Positions 53,610 to 62,492 are shown, counted from the first letter of the stretch. The stretch is 64,000 nt of DNA from Variovorax brevis (GCF_030317105.1 NZ_JASZYG010000016.1:62001-126000); one strand, 5' to 3'. Made by a program: numbers and translations. Notes: generated from the sequence alone by a model not told the origin.

Positions 53610-53726
53610 ATGCGCGAGAAATTCGTCGCATCCGAGCAGGAGCGGGAAGACTTCTGGGCGAAAATCAAAGGGAGTAAAAAGAAGAAGTCCGGCTCGCCAG
53701 TCCCCGACGCTTCAGCGATGGCCTGA
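53610..53726 (+). CDS. Tentative 38-residue Lys-rich ORF
   Basis: Reads MREKFVASEQEREDFWAKIK then GSKKKKSGSPVPDASAMA; a basic, probably unstructured tail follows a short helix. It may be the 3' scrap of a larger gene. It ends just before the (TGCCA)7 repeat. Confidence 0.3.
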   Translation: MREKFVASEQEREDFWAKIKGSKKKKSGSPVPDASAMA

Positions 53727-53730
53727 TCGC

Positions 53731-53765
53731 TGCCATGCCATGCCATGCCATGCCATGCCATGCCA
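53731..53765. repeat. (TGCCA)7 pentanucleotide tandem repeat
   Basis: Seven perfect TGCCA units followed by TGCCG. Being five bases long, unit loss or gain would shift any frame across it. It lies directly before an ISKra4 left end, with no convincing ORF spanning it. Confidence 0.85.
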
Positions 53766-53767
53766 TG

Positions 53768-54060
53768 CCGTGAAGGGGAGCGGGCCAAAGCGGGGGCTAC
53801 GCTACCCTCCTCATCAGTTCTGCGTCCCAGCGAGAGTTTGGAACAGGCTTTGGCGCGCGAAACGGAATCGGCATTGTCCGCGGCTTGAGTTCGTCGTTGA
53901 GCACATGCACCCTCACCTGCGCCAGCAGATGGGCACCTTCGTCGGACCAGCGCATTTGCCGCTGCTTGGCCATGCGACTGCTGACGACCTGATTGACCGC
54001 GGACTCTGCGGTTGACTGCTGACTCTCGCCAGGCTTTTGATTGGCAGGCTGGGTGCGGCT
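53768..54060 (-). pseudogene. ISKra4 left end and transposase C-terminal fragment
   Basis: The left end (CCGTGAAGGGGAGC from 53768) is a decayed version of the terminus at 13872. Just inside, minus-strand reading gives the transposase C-terminus: STAESAVNQVVSSRMAKQRQ then MRWSDEGAHLLAQVRVHVLN. The fragment is cut off near 54060, before the acetyltransferase. Its outer edge faces the right-end remnant at 53336, 430 bp away, so these are parts of two different insertions. Confidence 0.7.
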
Positions 54061-54192
54061 GGCTTCTTCGCCTGTGCGGCGCATCGCGGCCGAGAGACAA
54101 TCGCTCACGAAATCGAGGACAGCGTCTGCAAGCCTGAAACGATCGCTGCGGCTGCGGCGGTCCACCGCCCGCAAGACTTTGGAGGGAACCGA

Positions 54193-54741
54193 ATGAGTGA
54201 CGACGACTTGGCTTTTTGTCAACCGATCACGCTGCGCGACGGCCGGGCCGCACTGATCCGCGTCATGCGCCCGAACGACAAGGAACGACTGCAGAGTGCG
54301 TTCGCGAAACTGGACCCACAGTCGGTCTATACCCGCTTCTTCTCGGTCCGCAAGGAGTTGCCCGAGCGAGCCTTCGAACGCATTGCCGAGATCGACTTCA
54401 TCAATCTCGCCGGCTTGGTCGTCACGGTTGGTGTCGGCGCGGACGAGACCGTCATCGGCAGCGCCAGTTACGTCGGCCACGCCGAAGACGATGGCGCGAT
54501 GGTGGCCGAGATGGCGTTCACGGTCGAGGAGGACTTCCAGGGTCAAGGCCTGGCGAGTCGATTGCTTGAGACGCTGATCACGCTGGCGCAGCGCCACGGA
54601 CTCGTGCGTCTCGAGGCCGAGGTGCTGGCCGGCAATGCACCGATGCTGGCAGTGTTCCAACGCAGCGGGTTGCCGTTAAGCCGACGCAGAGAAAGCGGCG
54701 TGATCCATCTCTGCCTCGAACTCGCTGCGCCGCCAGGCTGA
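54193..54741 (+). CDS. GNAT-family N-acetyltransferase
   Basis: 182 residues from ATG 54193, with GGAGG seven bases upstream; the open frame further upstream lies in IS-derived sequence. Opening ITLRDGRAALIRVMRPNDKE and QSVYTRFFSVRKELPERAFE resembles the acetyltransferase domain of Pat-type protein acetyltransferases. The acetyl-CoA site is VEEDFQGQGLASRLLETLIT, followed by GNAPMLAVFQRSGLPLSRR. A stand-alone domain; it lacks the acyl-CoA-synthetase-like part found in large Pat enzymes. Substrate unknown. Confidence 0.85.
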   Translation: MSDDDLAFCQPITLRDGRAALIRVMRPNDKERLQSAFAKLDPQSVYTRFFSVRKELPERAFERIAEIDFINLAGLVVTVGVGADETVIGSASYVGHAEDDGAMVAEMAFTVEEDFQGQGLASRLLETLITLAQRHGLVRLEAEVLAGNAPMLAVFQRSGLPLSRRRESGVIHLCLELAAPPG

Positions 54742-54790
54742 ATGCTGCGAATTCGACCGCCGGGGTGCGCGGGCTCTGGCGCCGAATTTT

Positions 54791-54990
54791 GGCTCCGGTG
54801 TATTGGTTGCGGGTAGCCGTGTGACGTCTCCAGAGGGCCGTGCAGGTTATGCCGAAAGCACGGCATTCGAGATCGCAGGCGCGTTGTGCCCCAAACATGC
54901 AGCCGGCCGAGATTGAACTGCAGCACGTTCTTTGCCAAATCGATACCAAGTTTCGCAATCTTCGTGACGGACGCTCCCTCACTGGGTGGT
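54791..54990 (-). mobile_element. Mosaic scar: IS110 transposase start joined to an IS6 end
   Basis: Minus-strand reading gives an IS110-type beginning (TKIAKLGIDLAKNVLQ, with ACG where ATG is expected) near 54960-54910. It runs directly into an IS6 C-terminal scrap (FNLGRLHVWGTTRL) and subterminal IS6 sequence to about 54791. The IS6 part matches the copies at 2137 and 31209. The rest of 54742-55077 holds nothing else I can support. Confidence 0.55.
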
Positions 54991-55077
54991 TGAAGTAACG
55001 AAGTAACGACTCAATCAGCGCTTTCGTTGACGGTCTGCCTCTTCCCGCAAGATGCCCGCGCAAGCTTTTTGCGATAG

Positions 55078-55200
55078 GACCGGCGACCCTCACCCTCATC
55101 CACGCGTGAGTTCCATCTGCGCGGTGGCATCGAGGGCGCCGGCCGACTCGGTGCCTTTAAGCACACCGTTGGCGAGTGCGCGCTTGTGCTGATGGAGTTC
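55078..55200 (-). repeat. Duplicated 3' tail of the SNF2 helicase gene
   Basis: About 120 bp is a near copy of 56097-56214, the end of the large helicase gene. On the minus strand it reads LHQHKRALANGVLKGTESAG then ALDATAQMELTRG and stop, against VELHQHKRALADGVLEGTES in the intact gene. A few substitutions and one 6-bp repeat unit difference show it is not recent. The remaining 55201-55333 shows no gene. Confidence 0.85.
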
Positions 55201-55333
55201 GGATCGGTCCTGTCGCCGCAGGGGCGCCGCCGGTTGCTCCGCGATGGACCGATGGCTCGAGCAAAAAGTCGGGGTCGGACATGTCCGGGCCGGCCCGCAT
55301 TCAATCCATGTGGCCCAAGACAGTTGATGCAAT

Positions 55334-55780
55334 TCAACGAAGCACCCGGACCCGCCGACACGGGAGATGCCCCAAAGCTGCGGCATCGATGCGACGCAAG
55401 AGAAGTTCATCAGGCTGCCAGGAGCCGCCCCGCGCAATAAAGCGGTTGGCGGCGTCAATTACCGGGGCTCTTGTCGCCGACGATTGTGAATCAGGTACCA
55501 AGAGGTCGGGTATGCGAGCGACCTGCTGCGTGTTCAACCGGTCGACATCGAGCAACCCTTGGGCGTTGATGTCGAGTACCGAGAAATTGCGGTACACGAC
55601 GCGCAACGGCGTCCGATTCGCCAGTTCGACGATGAGGCTGGCCAAGCGGACGCGCCGGCCCGCGAAGTCGGGTAGTCGAGAGATGCTTTCCTGCCGGAGC
55701 ATTCGCATGAACGCTGCGGCGGCGAGCGCCTCCAGTGCGTCCTGCGCGGCAATCAGGAACAACTTCGATGAAAGGCCCAT
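55334..55780 (-). CDS. Hypothetical protein downstream of the SNF2 gene
   Basis: 148 residues from ATG 55780 with GGAGA seven bases upstream. It reads MGLSSKLFLIAAQDALEALA, RRVRLASLIVELANRTPLRV, VYRNFSVLDINAQGLLDVDR and QQVARIPDLLVPDSQSS, ending CRRVRVLR. The composition is coding-like. No motif recognised and no signal peptide or membrane segment. The 3' end runs towards the duplicated helicase tail, so the last residues may be junction sequence rather than native. Confidence 0.5.
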   Translation of the reverse strand: MGLSSKLFLIAAQDALEALAAAAFMRMLRQESISRLPDFAGRRVRLASLIVELANRTPLRVVYRNFSVLDINAQGLLDVDRLNTQQVARIPDLLVPDSQSSATRAPVIDAANRFIARGGSWQPDELLLRRIDAAALGHLPCRRVRVLR

Positions 55781-55846
55781 GAGGTTCTCCCCAGCACCGC
55801 TGCGAGTACGGCGCGGACGAAGTCTATTCGCGCACACAAGGTCGGG

Positions 55847-56008
55847 TCACGTCCGAGGGGATGGTGTAAGTCTGCAGCCTGGACAGGGCTGAAATGCCTG
55901 GGATCGCACCAGCCGCGCGAGCGCGCCCTGCTCAAGCGTGAAAGCATGCCGGTGATCTTCCAACCACTCGCCGTGCGCGATCGCTAGCGCCTGAAGGTCA
56001 ATTGTCAT
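55847..56008 (-). CDS. Tentative small protein between the helicase and hypothetical genes
   Basis: 53 residues from ATG 56008: MTIDLQALAIAHGEWLEDHR, HAFTLEQGALARLVRSQAF and a CPGC motif near the end. Same strand as its neighbours and 99 bp after the helicase stop. The ribosome site is poor, hence the low confidence. The rest of 55781-56107 holds nothing more. Confidence 0.35.
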   Translation of the reverse strand: MTIDLQALAIAHGEWLEDHRHAFTLEQGALARLVRSQAFQPCPGCRLTPSPRT

Positions 56009-56107
56009 CGATCGATTCTGAGGTTCAACCAACGGATCGAGCTGCTCGCAGAAGGTCCGTTGGTCCGTTGATCACAGTTTGGATTGACGCACTTGAACCG
56101 GCGACCC

Positions 56108-59100
56108 TCATCCACGCATGAGTTCCATCAGCGCGGTGGCATCGAGGGCGCCGGCCGACTCGGTGCCTTCAAGCACACCGTCGGCGAGTGCGCGCTTGTG
56201 CTGATGGAGTTCCACGATGCGCTCCTCGAGCGTTCCCGCGCTCACGAGCCGGTAGACCGTCACCGGGCGCAGCTGGCCGATGCGATGCGCGCGGCCACTG
56301 GCCTGGTCTTCAGCGGCCGGGTTCCACCACGGATCGGCGATCACAACGTAGTCGGCCACAGTGAGATTCAGACCGAAGCCACCGGCCTTGAGGCTGATCA
56401 AAAACAGTGACCCTTCGCCTGCCTGGAAGGCGGCGACGCGGCGCGTGCGTTCGGCCGTCGGCGTCGCACCGTCGAGGTACTGGTAGCCGATACCAGCCGC
56501 ATCCAGCGGTTCGCGCAACAGCATCAGGAAATCCACGAACTGGCTGAACACGAGCGCCTTGTGACCATTGGCGGCCAACTCCGACGCAAGTTCGCCAAAG
56601 GCCTGCACCTTGGCGCCGGCCAGCCCCAGCTCGGGGGTGACCAGGCGCGGGTCGCAGGCCGCACGACGCAACCGGGTCAATTGGGCCAGGACGTTGATCT
56701 GCGCCTGGCCGCCGCCTGCGCTCAAACTCTGCTCGGCGACCGCAAGCGCCTGACGCCGCAGCGCTTCGTAGTGCGCCCGCTCGGTCTCGTCGGGGTGGAT
56801 GTTGAGAGTGAGTTCGGTGCGCGGGGGCAGGTCGTCAAGCACCTGGGACCTGGTGCGGCGCAGGATGAAGGGGGCGACCAAACGCTTGAGCGTGCGCTGT
56901 GCATCGCGGTCACCGTCGCGCTCGATCGGTCCTGCAAAGCGCTCGTTGAAGCGTGCGCTGCTGCTCAGAAGCCCCGGATTGCAGATGCGCATGATGGACC
57001 ACAGCTCTGTCAGCCGGTTCTCGATCGGGGTACCGGACAGCGCGAGCCTGAAGTCCGTCTTGAGTGCGTGCACCGCCTGCGTGCGCTTGGCGGCCGAGTT
57101 CTTCAGCGCCTGCGCTTCGTCGAGCACCAGCGTATGCCATTGGCACGCGGCAAAGGCGTCGACGTTGAGCAGAAGCAAGCCGTAGGACACGAGCACCACG
57201 TCGTGGGCAGCGGCGTCGGCCAGAAGGGTGTCGCGATTCGCCCCGTCGCCATACGCGCACAGGTTGAGCGTCGGCGCGTAGCGGCGCGCCTCGTTCAGCC
57301 AGTTGCCCATCAGCGAGGTCGGCGCGACCACCAGCGCGGCGCCGTTGCCTGCACGCGCCAGCAACACGGCCAGCGCCTGCAGGGTCTTGCCCAGCCCCAT
57401 GTCGTCGGCAAGGCACGCTCCCCACCCAGCCGCGGCCAGCCTCATCGCCCACTGATAGCCGTCGAGTTGATAAGGACGCAGTTCGGCCTGCAGCGCGGAC
57501 GGCAAAACGGGCGCCAGCTCTTGTGCCTCGGCCAGGCGCCCGATGCGCTGCCGAAGGGCGTCGTCCGCCAGTCGGTCCGCGCCGTCCAGGGTTGCGTCCA
57601 GCCACAAGGCCGCGATCGCGGGCACGCTGGCCTGATCGCGTTGCAGTTCGACCACCGCAGCGAGATCGGCGATGCGCGCGCGCAGTTCCTGCGTCAGCGC
57701 CAGATAACGTCCGTCACCCAGCGGCACAAAGCGTCCGCGGCTGCCGCGGCTCCATTGCAGCAACTGCTCCAGGCTGAGTACCTGCGCCTCGTCGACCTGC
57801 ACGCCGCCGGTCAGCGCAAACCAGTCGCGATTGCTGTGCACGTGCACGCGCAATTGCGCCAACCCGACCGACGAGACCGTGACCGGTCGACCCGCCGGCC
57901 AGTCCAATGCCTGCACTGCTTCCAATTGGTGCAATGTCTCGAGGACGTCCAGCGCATCCTCAGCATCGAGGATCTCGAACTCGGCCGGTGCGGTTTCAGT
58001 GCCGCCGAGCAGCGGGCAGGCTTCGCGCACGGACGCGAGGTGGCGCTTCTCTGCAGCGAGATCGCGTTGTGCGGCCAGGGTCTGGCCGCCCACCGCAGCG
58101 ATCATGCGGGCGCGGCCGTGGCCGGGAACGGTGCGAGGCCCCTCGGCGCCCAATGGAGCGACCACCAGGCGCAGGCGCAGCCCTTCGCCCAGAGGAGTGA
58201 GCTCGGCGCGTAGCGTGCTTTGCGCGGGCACGTCGCGCCCGCCCGGCAGGCTGTCCACATGCACCTGGAAGTGCGCGCCCAGCCCTTGCAGTACAGGTTG
58301 CAGCAGGTGCGAGGCCTCCTTCGGGACATTGAGACCATCGCTCAGCAGCAGTGCCGCGCGGCGCTGGGCCGGCGTGAAGCGTACGACCCGCGCACGCTGC
58401 GCGCCCCCGCGGATCACGGTGGTCGATGCCAGGGCCTCGGCGGCTCTCGTTTCGCCGGCGTTGAAAGACCACTGCGTGGGGGGTGGACCGCGCAGCGGCG
58501 GATACACCGTCAGACGCAGGCTCTCGCCGACCTCGGCCACCTCGAGCTGTGGGGGCGCGGCCTCCAGCGTGATCGCAACGTCGGGCTGATCCGAGAACTC
58601 CACCGCCGGATGGCCGATCAGCGCCATCACGGCCGCGGCCGCGTCGATGCGCATGTCACGCGCCGACCCGTGCGCAGAGCGCTGGATGCACCGCACAACT
58701 TGTGCATCGTGCGGCGGCAAATTGCTCGCCTGCGACAACGCCCACAGCGACGCCGGTTGCGGACGGCCCCAGCCGCGCGCGCCACGCTTTTGCTCGTACG
58801 GGGTGACATCGAGAATGGCACCGTCATCACCGAGTGCCATCACCCAGCAGATACGCCTGGCCGGCGCCGACGGATCGCTGTTCGTTGACGGCTGGGTGGG
58901 GCCACCGATTGCCGCCAGGGCGGCCAGCGCGGCACGCCAGCTCTCCTGGGCGGCAGGCACAAAGAACGCGGGCCTCACCGGGCGCGCGGCCAGCACGTTC
59001 AATGCGTCCTCGACCTGCGCGTGCAGCCAGTGCAAGCCGGCGCGCTGAAGACGTGCCATCAGTGCGTCAGCGGCTTCGAGTTCAGGCCTGGACAGTGGCT

Positions 59101-60349
59101 GCACCGTGTTGTCCTCCTTGAGCCACGCGCGCATCAGCCACCGCCAGAAGTCAAGTTGCGACGCGCCGCCGCCCCAGCGCAATGGCGCGAATTGCGCAAG
59201 GTCGCGAGGCGAGTCGCCGCGGCGCATCTGCACCGCCAGCGCGGCCGCGCCCCAAGGCGATTCCGCGGTGGGCCTGCGCTGCCCCGCCTCGGCCAGGCTC
59301 AGCTTCAATGCCTTGTCCAGGCTCGATGGCGTCTGTTGGGCAAGCAGGCATTGCAGGTAGGGCAGCATCAACAGATCGGACAGGACGCCCTTGCGCTGGC
59401 CGGTGCACTTCCTCAGCGCCTTCAGCGCCGTGTCGTAGCGCTGCTCGGCTTGCGCCCAGCGGGCCTGGGTCGACAGTACAGCCGCATCCGCCGCCTGGGC
59501 CAACGAGCTGCGATAGACGGCATCCTCGCCCGTGGCCTCGCGCAGCGGCTGCAGCAGTGTGTCCATCCCGGCATCTGGTTCGTTCTGCGTCACGTCCACG
59601 CGACCACAGCAGAGCCGATACTCCGCCAGCAGCATGCGCAGCCGCAGGTCGTTCGGCACGGGGAGCACGGAGAGCAGTTCGGTGGCCAGGTCCTCAAGCG
59701 GTAGCGTTGGAGGCTCCCACGCGAGCAGGACATGACGCAGTCCATGGCTCACTACATGAACTTGCACCGATGGGTGCAGGCGCCTGACCAGCGCCGCATT
59801 CGCCGCGCCGGACAACGCCATGCCCACTGCTTGATCCCAGCCGGTCCACGCACAGGCGCCACGCCAGCGTTCTTCCACCTCTTCCAGCGGCTTGCCGGCA
59901 AAGAATTCGAGGCGCAGCAGCGCGGCGGCCGCGCTCACGGATTCGAAGCGTTGATACAGGCCCTTCCGGCCGTCAACTTTTTCGTGCCGCGCGAGGGCCA
60001 GAACAAGTGCGTCGAAGTTGGGCCGCGCGAGCAGGTCGAGCAGGACGGCGTTGTCGATGTCCGGCGCCAGGCGCCAGAAGCCCTGGCGCTGGGGGCTCTC
60101 CTCGATCCATCCCGCGTCGCCCAACTGATGGATCACCTCACGCACGCGCTCACTGGTCAGGCGCTTTGCACCTTCACGCTCGTCCAGTTGGCCCAGCATC
60201 GTGAAGATCCAAGTGCGGGGTCGATGCGTGGCGCCCAGCGCCAGCGCCAGCATGACGGCGCGCTGGGCGGCGCTGGCACTGTGCAGACGCAGTTCGGCAG
60301 GGGCGGTGGCATTGGCAAGCATCGCGGGGGTGCGCAAGGAATCGAGCAA
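56108..60349 (-). CDS. SNF2/RapA-type DEAD-like ATPase (helicase-like)
   Basis: 1413 residues. TTG 60349 is supported by GGGAG six bases upstream; an ATG nine codons in is the alternative. The N-terminal ~900 residues are helical and unassigned, with a winged-helix-like stretch near 50-90 (RVREVIHQLGDAGWIEE). The SNF2 core follows: motif I LADDMGLGKTLQAL near 980, motif II LDEAQALKNS near 1077, motif III LSGTPIENRLTELWSIM, and in the second RecA lobe SLKAGGFGLNLTVADYVVIA and NPAAEDQASGRAHRIGQ near 1357. All ATPase motifs look intact. SNF2 proteins translocate on double-stranded DNA and remodel protein-DNA complexes. It lies 119 bp downstream of the gene at 60469 on the same strand, suggesting a pair. 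Its last 40 codons recur at 55078. Confidence 0.9.
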   Translation of the reverse strand: MLDSLRTPAMLANATAPAELRLHSASAAQRAVMLALALGATHRPRTWIFTMLGQLDEREGAKRLTSERVREVIHQLGDAGWIEESPQRQGFWRLAPDIDNAVLLDLLARPNFDALVLALARHEKVDGRKGLYQRFESVSAAAALLRLEFFAGKPLEEVEERWRGACAWTGWDQAVGMALSGAANAALVRRLHPSVQVHVVSHGLRHVLLAWEPPTLPLEDLATELLSVLPVPNDLRLRMLLAEYRLCCGRVDVTQNEPDAGMDTLLQPLREATGEDAVYRSSLAQAADAAVLSTQARWAQAEQRYDTALKALRKCTGQRKGVLSDLLMLPYLQCLLAQQTPSSLDKALKLSLAEAGQRRPTAESPWGAAALAVQMRRGDSPRDLAQFAPLRWGGGASQLDFWRWLMRAWLKEDNTVQPLSRPELEAADALMARLQRAGLHWLHAQVEDALNVLAARPVRPAFFVPAAQESWRAALAALAAIGGPTQPSTNSDPSAPARRICWVMALGDDGAILDVTPYEQKRGARGWGRPQPASLWALSQASNLPPHDAQVVRCIQRSAHGSARDMRIDAAAAVMALIGHPAVEFSDQPDVAITLEAAPPQLEVAEVGESLRLTVYPPLRGPPPTQWSFNAGETRAAEALASTTVIRGGAQRARVVRFTPAQRRAALLLSDGLNVPKEASHLLQPVLQGLGAHFQVHVDSLPGGRDVPAQSTLRAELTPLGEGLRLRLVVAPLGAEGPRTVPGHGRARMIAAVGGQTLAAQRDLAAEKRHLASVREACPLLGGTETAPAEFEILDAEDALDVLETLHQLEAVQALDWPAGRPVTVSSVGLAQLRVHVHSNRDWFALTGGVQVDEAQVLSLEQLLQWSRGSRGRFVPLGDGRYLALTQELRARIADLAAVVELQRDQASVPAIAALWLDATLDGADRLADDALRQRIGRLAEAQELAPVLPSALQAELRPYQLDGYQWAMRLAAAGWGACLADDMGLGKTLQALAVLLARAGNGAALVVAPTSLMGNWLNEARRYAPTLNLCAYGDGANRDTLLADAAAHDVVLVSYGLLLLNVDAFAACQWHTLVLDEAQALKNSAAKRTQAVHALKTDFRLALSGTPIENRLTELWSIMRICNPGLLSSSARFNERFAGPIERDGDRDAQRTLKRLVAPFILRRTRSQVLDDLPPRTELTLNIHPDETERAHYEALRRQALAVAEQSLSAGGGQAQINVLAQLTRLRRAACDPRLVTPELGLAGAKVQAFGELASELAANGHKALVFSQFVDFLMLLREPLDAAGIGYQYLDGATPTAERTRRVAAFQAGEGSLFLISLKAGGFGLNLTVADYVVIADPWWNPAAEDQASGRAHRIGQLRPVTVYRLVSAGTLEERIVELHQHKRALADGVLEGTESAGALDATALMELMRG

Positions 60350-60468
60350 ATGCTACTCCCTGCAGGACTCCACCATCTGGTTGGGCGCGCTGACCCTTCC
60401 CGACGGAGGTCGCCACGATGGCTCCGGTGACCGGCATGCGCCTTCCCGCGATAACAGTCGACGGGCCA

Positions 60469-61083
60469 TCACCTTCGGCTTTTGGCGATGTCGATGGCCG
60501 CGCAGAGTTCTTCATACTCGTCCCGGCCAACGTCCAGGGCTGCAAGCCATCGGTCGAAGTACAGGTCCAGTGCGTCGCTGCAGGAGTGCTTGCCCCGGTG
60601 ATGACGAATGAAGTCCTTGCGGTGCTGCACCTTGTCGGCGATGAGCATGTGCTTGACGGCTTCGAGGGGGCCGGCGGAAGGACAGCCATCGGACATCATG
60701 CGAAGCCCGTCATGAGAGTGTTGCACTCTGTCGGCTGGCCAGGCATTGGCCCTGCTGCGGAATTCCATGACCAGCAGGATCACGAACGGGTCGGCGTCGA
60801 CACTGTTCATGAAATCCTGACCGTGATGAATGAGGTCTTCGTCCGCCTGGAACAGTGGGTGCAGGCAGAACGCGCGCATCGCGGCCTCGGTGGCGTCGAG
60901 CTCGCTCAGGATGATCAGACCTTCGTCAATGCGCTGCAGGAGCGCGACCCCTGAGCCCTTCGCGACGCGATCGGCGTAGTGCGTCCGGATGGTCTGGTAC
61001 TCGGGCGACCCCGTGGCACGAAGGATGTCCTCTGTGACGATCAATGCGGTAACTCCATTTGCGAATTGTCCGCGATCGCCCAT
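60469..61083 (-). CDS. Hypothetical protein paired with the SNF2 gene
   Basis: 204 residues from ATG 61083 (MGDRGQFANGVTALIVTEDI); a start 21 codons upstream is possible but its sequence is low-complexity. Conserved-looking parts are HLHPLF-type helices (FCLHPLFQADEDLIHHGQDF), RVQHSHDGLRMMSDGCPSAG and HMLIADKVQHRKDFIRHHRG. The last has closely spaced His, Asp and Lys, and a helix LDLYFDRWLAALDVG follows. Several His/Asp clusters recall HD-type metal proteins, but no canonical HD motif order is clear, so I do not assign a function. Precedes the SNF2 gene on the same strand. Confidence 0.55.
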   Translation of the reverse strand: MGDRGQFANGVTALIVTEDILRATGSPEYQTIRTHYADRVAKGSGVALLQRIDEGLIILSELDATEAAMRAFCLHPLFQADEDLIHHGQDFMNSVDADPFVILLVMEFRSRANAWPADRVQHSHDGLRMMSDGCPSAGPLEAVKHMLIADKVQHRKDFIRHHRGKHSCSDALDLYFDRWLAALDVGRDEYEELCAAIDIAKSRR

Positions 61084-61252
61084 GTCGCTTCTTGAGACAT
61101 GGGCCTGGCGATCCGCGCCGCCAAGTCGTGGAGGAGAGTGTGCCAAACCGTGGCCTGCCGATCCGTCCGATGCGTCCGATCAGTGCGCAGACTGAACACG
61201 CAAAATTGTCTGATTCCACAGGAGCTATCCTTCCCCTCCAACTTTCACGAGG

Positions 61253-61531
61253 AACAAGACCGAACTTATTGCCGCAATCGCGGCCGACGTGGATCTCAGC
61301 AAGGCCGACACGGCCCGCGTTCTGGAAGCCGTGCTCGAAAACCTGACGAAGGCCCTGGCGGCTGGGGACACCGTGCAGCTGGTCGGCTTCGGCAATTTCA
61401 CCGTGGCGAGCCGCCCTGAGCGTAAAGGCCGCAATCCGTCGACGGGTGAGCAGATGACGATCAAGGCGAGCAAGTCGCCGAAGTTCACGGCGGGCAAGGC
61501 ACTCAAGGACGCCGTCAACGCTTCGGCGTAG
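61253..61531 (+). pseudogene. HU-family DNA-binding protein lacking its start codon
   Basis: Codons from 61253 read NKTELIAAIAADVDLSKADT, ARVLEAVLENLTKALAAG, VGFGNFTVASRPERKGRNPS (the beta-arm with RNP) and ending KALKDAVNASA, a full-length HU. Yet the codon before Asn is AGG and no ATG, GTG or TTG precedes it back to an in-frame TGA. Normal HU begins M-N-K-T-E-L. A 6-bp in-frame deletion of AAC-ATG type, leaving CGAGG-AACAAG, would explain this. Only GTG 61289 could start, which would lose the first helix. Either a pseudogene or a sequence error. Confidence 0.75.
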
Positions 61532-61719
61532 TCGCTCTGCGCCTTGGATCGGCCCACGCGAAGATCCTCGGCGATGACCTTCAAAGCGCCCAGTCACCGT
61601 AGATGACGACCCGGTCACAGCCATCCCGCAGTGGCTCGCACTCAGGACGCGCCAGGGCGGGTGGCGTCAGTTCCGGGCAGACGATAGGCACCACCCCGAT
61701 CGACAGCGCAGTCGCACCC

Positions 61720-62082
61720 TCAGGCGATCGCCTGCACAACTTCCCCGCAGCCACATCGGCCCGTGGACCCTGCCAGGGCCACCATCTTTTGGCAAGCGTG
61801 GCAGCGCCGGTATTCTCGTCGCAGTCGCGACCTCATCCATCCGAAAACACAAAGAACAGTGTGGCAGTTCGCGCATCGGGCCTCGCCGATGGTCCCAACG
61901 CTGCGCCGCGGCTCCAACCCAGACACGCGGCTTGCAAGAAAGCATTCTGGGCAGGGCAGCGGCGCACCGGGTCTCTCCAGGGCGGTGCGCCAAGCCTCTT
62001 GCCAAGCTCGAACCATCAGTTCGTCGGCGCGCTTCGCTTGCAGATGGCCGAGCAGTTCGTGGTGCATGCCTTCGAATGCCAT
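61720..62082 (-). CDS. Cys-rich putative zinc-binding protein
   Basis: 120 residues from ATG 62082, with GAAGGGG upstream. The N-terminal half is helical (MAFEGMHHELLGHLQAKRAD; RAWQEAWRTALERPG). The C-terminal half carries CPEC, CANC, CHAC and CGC motifs spaced for two zinc ribbons. No enzyme signature. It may bind nucleic acid or serve as an adaptor; that is inference. The 188 bp between HU and this gene show no other feature. Confidence 0.55.
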   Translation of the reverse strand: MAFEGMHHELLGHLQAKRADELMVRAWQEAWRTALERPGAPLPCPECFLASRVSGLEPRRSVGTIGEARCANCHTVLCVFGWMRSRLRREYRRCHACQKMVALAGSTGRCGCGEVVQAIA

Positions 62083-62225
62083 ATTCGCCCCTTCGCCTTG
62101 GAGCGCCGCCGTGTAGGGACGCCCGGTGCTGTTTTTCGACCCCATGGTGCTCGCACTCCTTTGCGGAAGCAAGACCCAGCCTCGGCGTGCGGTGCAGTCG
62201 CACGACCCGGATTAGCAGGTCTCTT

Positions 62226-62492
62226 TCAGAACTGCGTTTGGCCTGTGCCCATTCGATCGTGCACCCATCGCATCGACTGCTGCTCAGCGTGCCGGATCGC
62301 CTCCGCCTCGGTGCCATACACCGTCTCTCCGGTGTCGCTAGGCAGTTGTGTCTCTTCCTCATCCGCAGGAGTGCGGACAAGAATGACGACTGGCTGATAG
62401 CCGCCGCGCACGGACTCTGCACGGAGCTCAAAGCGGAAGCCGCGGTATTCAAGGGAGTGCCCGTCTGAAATGGGTGTGCTGGGGTCTGACAT
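62226..62492 (-). CDS. Small hypothetical protein
   Basis: 88 residues from ATG 62492 (MSDPSTPISDGHSLEYRGFR). It continues FELRAESVRGGYQPVVILVR and GETVYGTEAEAIRHAEQQSM then RWVHDRMGTGQTQF. The beta-hairpin plus helix layout is that of small DUF proteins common in Burkholderiales whose role is unknown. The longer open frame upstream is low-complexity Arg/Ala sequence and was not used. Confidence 0.6.
   Translation of the reverse strand: MSDPSTPISDGHSLEYRGFRFELRAESVRGGYQPVVILVRTPADEEETQLPSDTGETVYGTEAEAIRHAEQQSMRWVHDRMGTGQTQF

Noticed and set aside
53731..53765. CRISPR-like repeat
   Set aside because: Units are 5 bp and contiguous with no spacers; a simple tandem repeat.
56561..58213. 550-codon plus-strand frame
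   Set aside because: Antisense to the SNF2 ATPase core, whose motifs are intact on the minus strand.
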